In this document: one piece after another, positions 58,111 to 64,000 of the stretch
Numbering within the stretch: the stretch's first letter is position 1
How the letters are laid out: the number at the start of each line of letters is the position of its first letter
From: Fasciolopsis buskii
Lineage: Eukaryota; Platyhelminthes; Trematoda; Plagiorchiida; Fasciolidae
Reading direction: 5' to 3'
Assembly: GCA_008360955.1 (NCBI GenBank)
Contig: LUCM01007140.1
Coordinates: forward strand, 105,236 to 169,235
Length of the DNA stretch: 64,000 nt
Made by a program: the position numbers and the translations under genes
The notes under the pieces: model-generated
The model's input: the letters and a program-made list of their open reading frames with translations, nothing else
The model's database searches: none
Told to the model about the DNA's origin: nothing

Positions 58111-58300
58111 GTCTATACCCCCAATCAGCTCTCGGCTCAAGCAGACTGCGGGTGAATCACTCTCAGGCACATAAGTGAACTTCAGCGAAAATACAAAAAA
58201 GAAGTCAGTAATTCGGTCACGAATGCTGTACCCTCAATCCCCCAAGTTCACTTCAGTTCATTTCAGTTCGCTTCAACTCATTTCAGTGTTCATCGGAGAA
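58111..58300 (-). repeat. Short tandem repeat upstream of the CR1-like ORF1
   Basis: On the plus strand at 58247-58290, five imperfect units of the type TTCA(G/A)TTC(A/G)C lie in tandem. They are just before ORF1 of the LINE on its own strand, where a 5' UTR would be. Confidence 0.5.
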
Positions 58301-58499
58301 AGTTGCATGCGGCGGTCAAACATTTGTCCAGGTAAGTATGTTGCCTGGGGATTTCCCTGGCTTCCAAAAATTCTCAGAAGTTGAAATTATTTGATTTCTG
58401 AACGGCAAGGCTTCCCGAGAAATTTCTGCTGATAAATGCGTGCATAGTTTAACTTAATACTCTGGAGTGCAGGGCGGTAAAAAGGAGACGATGTGCCTC

Positions 58500-59110
58500 T
58501 TCCTCTTCCTGTTATCCGATTCGGGAATGCGGAAATCTAGTAAAGACGTAGATCTAGCTCGAAAACGTTCACTAACGTGCGCAGACACAAGTGGTTCAAA
58601 CATAGAACCCTGAGGGACTCCGCTTGCGGATTTGCAGTTATCCGGCAGAACTGTAAAGCTGCGGTTTCTGGGTCAGTGCCGTGCCCACTGCCAGGTTGAT
58701 CCATTTGTGCTGAAGGCCGGTAAGTTGTTATCCCGGAAAATGACATGCGGATTCGGAACATCTGCTTAGGACTATGTAACGGACCTCGATTTGTTTCCCT
58801 TTAACTGTGTGGCGACTCGATTTATCCACAAACAAAAGGACGTTTGTTAAGCCCGTCGTATTTTTTCGAAACCCTGCTGCACCGAAGAAGGATCCTATTA
58901 AATATGATGTGACGCAGCAGCTGTTGATTAATTATTGATTCTAGGCATTTACGCAATATTGGGCTAAGGCTTATCGACTTTTAGTTTTAAGTCTTTTTGC
59001 ATAGAACCTGTTTTATGTACAACCACATTCAAGCTACTTTCCAATCCTCCGTAACTTCCCTCCGCTCAAGGGATCCTCTGCAGTACTCCACTGCGGGATT
59101 ACAAAAAACA
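58500..59110 (-). mobile_element. CR1-like LINE RT fragment
   Basis: Minus strand: a first block SLERREVTEDWKVA near 59080, then many stops, then ASGVPQGSMFEPL near 58610, the RT motif following the palm domain. Related to but distinct from 54.4-58.1 kb. Confidence 0.7.
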
Positions 59111-61239
59111 TTCGCAGCATGCTGTGTACTGCCGACCTAATAACGAGAATAGAAAGATAAATGGACAATTATGTAGGTCGATGTGCTGAGAACAAAAGCA
59201 AACTTTGGATTACGGCATAGCTGTCTATTTAATAATAACGATGGTATATTTTTCGAAAACGCGGATCGTCCATATAGTGAAAAATGGAGGAAACAGCAGT
59301 CTGGAAAGTGTTCCAGTTGAGGGGTATGATGAGCGGCGAAGAAATTGTAAGCCGAGAAGTATGGGAATGAATGAGAAAGCGGGGGAGACATATCCATATT
59401 ATTTGCACGTCTGCCAGTTGGGAGCTTCGGGCATGGTGTGCTAAAGGCAGATCCCCCTTTAAAATGGTTAGGACCACTCCATTTACCCAGCGATTAGACA
59501 AGGTTATTCTTCGGTGTTGTCCATATTACGCTAGTGTACGATACTCATGGTCAGGGCGTACTAAGGAGGAAAATCTGCAAACTGAAGGAGTCTAAACCAA
59601 ACAAGGTAAACGATAAGAAAATTCAAATGGGATGTGTCATGATGTATCACCTACGGATTTGGCGACTTTCTGGAGGAGCTTTCGGTGACAGCAAAGCACT
59701 CGCTAAAATTTGCACGTGTTTGTACTGGGTTATTTGGCTGGTGAGGATGTTGCAATCGCATATCGTTCCGCAGTCTTCAGTCGGATGCAACAAACGTAGC
59801 CTAATTCAAAAGAAGTTTAATGGTAAGCCTAAGGTGAGAATGGACCAAATTGAAGTTACTCGGAGCAAGGAACTGGCAAGTAGTGGATCACGGTTCTGAT
59901 ACCTGACAGAAAATGGCCCAGAAGTGAAGAATTCCTGGATTGATATATGAAAACCATATTTTGTTGCAAACGATAACAAAACGCAATTGTGTTTGATCGA
60001 CTTCCGGTTAAAGCGCAGTGAGAGAGAAGTGAGGGAATAAAGCATGTCGGCACGTAATGGTGCACGCGACCAGTGTGACTAGTGATTTGTTAACCACACT
60101 GATGCTAATGGATGAACTGACCGTCTGCTGGACACCCAACTTGCCTTCGGAGGCGGAACGCGGGATGTGTAATCCGCTGATCCAACCAATGGTCTCGGCC
60201 CGGCTGTCCAACAGATGTGTCGGCCAAAGCGGTGGACCTGACTGCCGCAGCGCCGAGAGGATTACCGCAAATGTGCAGGTGAAATTTTGAACGTGACCAA
60301 AGAGGATGACAATGGAGTTAGGAGATATGGCTCTGCTTAGAAAGACAGCATTTCGAATCAGATGAGCACGGGGATAGTTCAGCATAAACGCTTACTAGTG
60401 GGATTAATTACTATCACATGTGTAATCATCAGGATGTCGTTGCTTCCTACTGTATTCTGATAGTGGGTGCCCATCAGTACACAGCAAAAAGAATAGTATT
60501 CCTTGGAAGCTGCCAAACACAGATAATTTGGGAAAGGTAGCCAGTTCTGCGATCGGTTCTCAACCGGTAGCGAGTGGAAAGAGTAAGTCACCTTGGAAAT
60601 TGTTCCAGGTTTGAGTTATGTGAACAACAGGAATAATTCAGAGGCTACTCGACAATACATGCGAAGCGCCACAAGGATAGAAGTCATGGGGCCACAGACC
60701 AACATGGGATCTACATTACCGCAGCTTTCAATGTTCGTTAGTAGGTAGCCATGGGTGGCTCGGCCACAAGCTTCCGCTGTCGCACGATGGATTGCTTTCG
60801 TGAGCAACATTTGTCAATGTATTGCAGAAGTCTTTCGTACAAGTTACACGATATTTCGAAGAAAACCGTGTGAACCTGCCGTAATAAGCTGTTGCCTTAA
60901 TGGAATCGGCGTTCGTTCCCTTTTATTCATTGTTTTCAGTCTGTAGGAGATAACTGGGGAATGTTCAATCTATTTGTAATTGGACGGGTCATGTCACAAG
61001 CACCTCTTGTTAATCGGGACGGCAACAGGCGTCGTCCATTGTGAAGCAAAAGTGTCACCTTGGAGAAGAAGATCGAATGAGTTAGACGGGATTACTGAGA
61101 TACCCATTCCCCAAGTCCACTGATGACTGTGGTAAACCGCCTGATCCGGAGTAAAAAACTATAGTTTTGAATAGAAATGTATTATTCTTTCGGTCATTAA
61201 CTATAATTCTAACCCATGTTTTCGGGCCTCATCCAGTCC
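59111..61239. other. Region without a supported gene; one possible exon at 60057-60281
   Basis: Short ORFs on both strands. The stretch 60057-60281 is GC-richer than its surroundings and open on both strands. On plus it ends ANVQ at a CAG|GTGAAA donor-like site. The predicted peptide (DELTVCWTPNLPSEAERG, CVGQSGGPDCRSAERITANV) is not recognised, and no good acceptor is seen. Confidence 0.3.
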
Positions 61240-62730
61240 AATGTTAGATAGTGTCAGGTTAAATAACTGCCGGACATCTAGCAACTTTTCTGGCTGGGCT
61301 TTGAACTGGGCCAGACTCGGGCATGACCGTGGGGAACTCTGCTTTTCACTGCAGCAGGAACCAAGTCGGTGGAGCTAAACGAGCGTGATACCTGAATACA
61401 AGGATAAATATAAAAGTGGGAAACTAAAGGGCTCTGCCATTGGCCCATGCATTACAACAAGACGTCAAGAATGTTTCCTTTGTTTGCATGATTCACTATT
61501 TTGCCGCCTGCTAGGGAAGTTTTCTGGCATCTAACCTCATTTTCACATGCCTTCCAACAATCCTTTTGCGTCTATATCCAATCGATTGCTTTGGCCAAGC
61601 AGTTGAATGTTTTTAAAGCCTGCAAACGCTGCCTCGTTTCTTAAGTCTGAGTGTGTTTGGACTCAGACCAAATCCTCTGTACTTCATATGTTCGAATCCG
61701 CGCTTGAAGCACATTTAACTCGTTCCAGTGTTTTGATGCCCTTCACAGGATACGGTATATATGCTTGGATGCGACATTCAGACAAAAGGTTTCATCAGCA
61801 GCAAAACAACCTTGGTTTTCTAGGTAACCGGCCCTCATTATTTATCGCATGGCATACCATGCGTTCCTGACTGCTTTCGGATCCCATAGGCTAGGAGTGA
61901 GGTCCGTAATTCTTAATAACCTGAGGTATCTGTGCGTTGTGTTCGCTCCACCGGGATCTGACGCATGGGGAATCCACGTGACCATCGCGGTTAATTTTAC
62001 CCTCTATAATCCTTAGAAATTACTCCAATTTGGTGGAATGTCCCCTGTTACATTTTCATAGCTCCACCGACCCCTATGCCTAATATTTCTTACAATCCGT
62101 AAGCATAGGACCCCTACTCTCTAACGTGCCGGGTATGTCGTCGGCATATGCCAGGAGCTGCAGGGGTCTTAAGACAGTATCCTAAAGCACCCTGCAGCGG
62201 ATCAATTTTACTTCTGATTGGCATTCCTGGATCTTTACTCTGAGAGGTCTACCCTTGAGCCTGTTTACTGTGTATTTACCTACCTTAATGACCAACACAA
62301 ACGCCTGCAAAATCTGTTCATGGACCCCTGGTACTTGGGATCAAAGCTCCTCCGCAAGTCCAGGCACCGGATCTCATTATCCACCCACATTTATCTTAAT
62401 TCATGTTTTATCTCGATAGCCACCAGCTTCTTTGTCTCCTGATGCCTAGCTTCCCCATCGCGCATTTCACTGAAAAAGGCTTCAATCACGGAGATTAACC
62501 GGCCTATAGAAGTCACAATAAGCCTGGTCCCTGTATTTATCTACTGGTATGGTTGCCAAACTCAGCCAGTCCTCGGGAAGTCTCTTTCCGATATGCAAGG
62601 CAGATAAAGGATTCCAGGGAGCTATCGTGGAATAAACGTGCATGCAGGCGTTTTCCAACCGCCCGAAAATGGGTTGTGCTGTGGTGGTGCACTGAGAGCC
62701 AAGGTGGACTCTAATGCGCATTATCAAGGA
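61240..62730 (-). mobile_element. CR1-like LINE RT fragment
   Basis: Minus strand: RLPEDWLSLATIPVDKYRDQ, then FYRPVNLRD near 62500 (first RT block), and LQLLAYADDIPGTLESRGP near 62130 with an intact YADD catalytic motif. The rest down to about 61240 is heavily interrupted. Confidence 0.75.
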
Positions 62731-63429
62731 ATGGGTGGCACCACTGAAGACAATTTATACCAACAGAATACAGTTGATCGCCATAATATCGGCGGAGAGA
62801 ATGGCAAAGATGCTAACTAAATGTTTTGTGAGGATAGACTGGAAGACCCTGTCTTACACGGGTCATTCTACCGACTCCCCCTATATTCACAACTTAAGCC
62901 CCGGGTTCAACACCTTTTTGCTGATACGGTGACGGTGATGCATGCATTGACCAACGTTAATCAGTGCTTCTATGTAGATTCCTTTTGAAATAGTACTGGT
63001 CGTTACTCTCGTGGTTTGAAAACACTGGACGAACTGTCCGTGTGAGCAAGCCGACCGGACTTTCTGATTGGCAACGGGAGGCATCAGCTTATTATCGGAA
63101 GGCTTGGAATAAAGCACGGGAAGATAAAATTCCAGCTCCCGGTTCTAAATATTCAAATTCCGGACATAAGCGTTCTCTTGAGCTGGCTGTGTTATTCATC
63201 TGATCGAATCAGACTGCTTCAAAAACTGGTTACTTTGATGGCATTTAACCGTCGGATAGCGATATTGGGAGATAGATGATTAGGAGCCAAACTCAATTTT
63301 GGGAAGTTAACTAGAGCTCATTTTTTATTATCTGAAAAAAAGTAATACAAGTGGATTTGTCACTGCGTTCTTCATAATTGCTTTGCTTTTGTACGCGAAG
63401 ATATATCCCGCGAAATTTGTTGGGTTACA

Positions 63430-63850
63430 CAGCTCCGCTGCTGCTTCTCATTGGGGTCAAAATCAAATCGCTCATGTCCATTTATTCAGTTACAGCAGTT
63501 TCCTTCGGCATCCACTTTAAAATCCTTCACTTTCTGGTCAAGAAGCCTGTGGTTCACGGAATCAAAGGCGATCCGAAAAACCATATTGCACCTTTCTACC
63601 CTTTCGCCCCTGTTCATTCTATCTGTTGCTTCGTCCAGGAAGCTTATGAGGTTAGCCAGAGGTTGGCCAAAATCTGTGCTGCTCTTTCAGCAATAACCGG
63701 TTAGCCTTCAGGTGATGGACTATCCTATCGCGAAGGAGTCTTTCATGAGATTTCAGCGTGATACATTTAAAGCTCACCGGTCTATAGCTACTGCAGTTGT
63801 CTCCGTCCCCGCCATTATGCATCGGTATGACTGTCGACTTCAATCAGCTA
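63430..63850 (-). mobile_element. CR1-like LINE RT fragment, second copy
   Basis: Minus strand: YRPVSFKCITLKSHERLLRD (63843-63652), then a frame change to ANLISFLDEATDRMNRGERV and VFRIAFDSVNHRLLDQKVKD, which is RT motif A. It overlaps in RT content with 61240-62730, so it is a separate insertion. Confidence 0.8.
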
Positions 63851-64000
63851 TTCTTTGCGGTACTTGTGCAGCATGTCACACTAACTCAGTGCACTTCTGT
63901 TGACCGAACTGTAAGGGAGATGTCGTTTCATGGTGGGCGGCTGTGCAGTGCGGGTAGATCGGGAACCATTTACTGAGTCTGCCATGTCGGACAATTCACT
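63851..64000. other. Window end, nothing called
   Basis: Too short to judge. It may continue the LINE on its 5' side. Confidence 0.4.

Noticed and set aside
1..64000. CRISPR arrays, bacterial operons or prophage
   Set aside because: The window is clearly eukaryotic: spliced BRCT gene, LINEs and pol III type SINEs. No spaced direct repeats of CRISPR type are present.

Overview
The window looks like nuclear DNA of a flatworm, most likely a digenean fluke with a large, repeat-rich genome. I infer this from one animal gene spread over 38 kb with kilobase-scale introns, many trematode-style RTE and CR1-like LINE remnants, a Penelope-like element, and a tRNA-headed short repeat carrying hammerhead ribozyme parts, as in the schistosome Sm-alpha repeats. 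The species is not identifiable by eye.

The only gene I can establish is a TOPBP1 orthologue (DNA topoisomerase II-binding protein 1) on the minus strand. Eight coding exons run from the start codon at 43855 to the stop at 5596. All seven introns have GT-AG ends and compatible phases, giving a 1472-residue protein (4419 nt with the stop). Exon 1 holds BRCT domains 0-5, exons 2-3 BRCT6, exons 4-5 the region matching the ATR-activating domain, exons 6-7 BRCT7, and exons 7-8 BRCT8. The protein is a nuclear scaffold of replication initiation and the DNA damage checkpoint.

Region by region: 1-5595 is the 3' flank (hammerhead SINE tail, LINE copy, tRNA-like relic, Penelope terminus next to a TA array). 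Introns 7 to 1 (5779-41313) hold a head-to-head SINE pair, RTE tails, a decayed Penelope-like element with RT and GIY-YIG remnants, a solo LTR with a perfect 5-bp target duplication, a second LTR nested in an RTE LINE, a LINE copy nearly identical and inverted to the one at 0.7-2.4 kb, and several TA arrays. From 43.9 to 64 kb, upstream of TOPBP1, is a LINE graveyard: an RTE element, an RTE inverted repeat meeting at a single N, RTE 3' ends with GAT tails, and several CR1-like copies all in minus orientation. No other protein gene there can be defended; one possible exon at about 60.06-60.28 kb is flagged.

The most interesting signals are the tRNA-headed hammerhead SINE, the hammerhead-like fold in the Penelope-like termini, a strong 3' splice site 13 nt before the TOPBP1 ATG (possible spliced-leader acceptor), and the probable assembly join at 47861.
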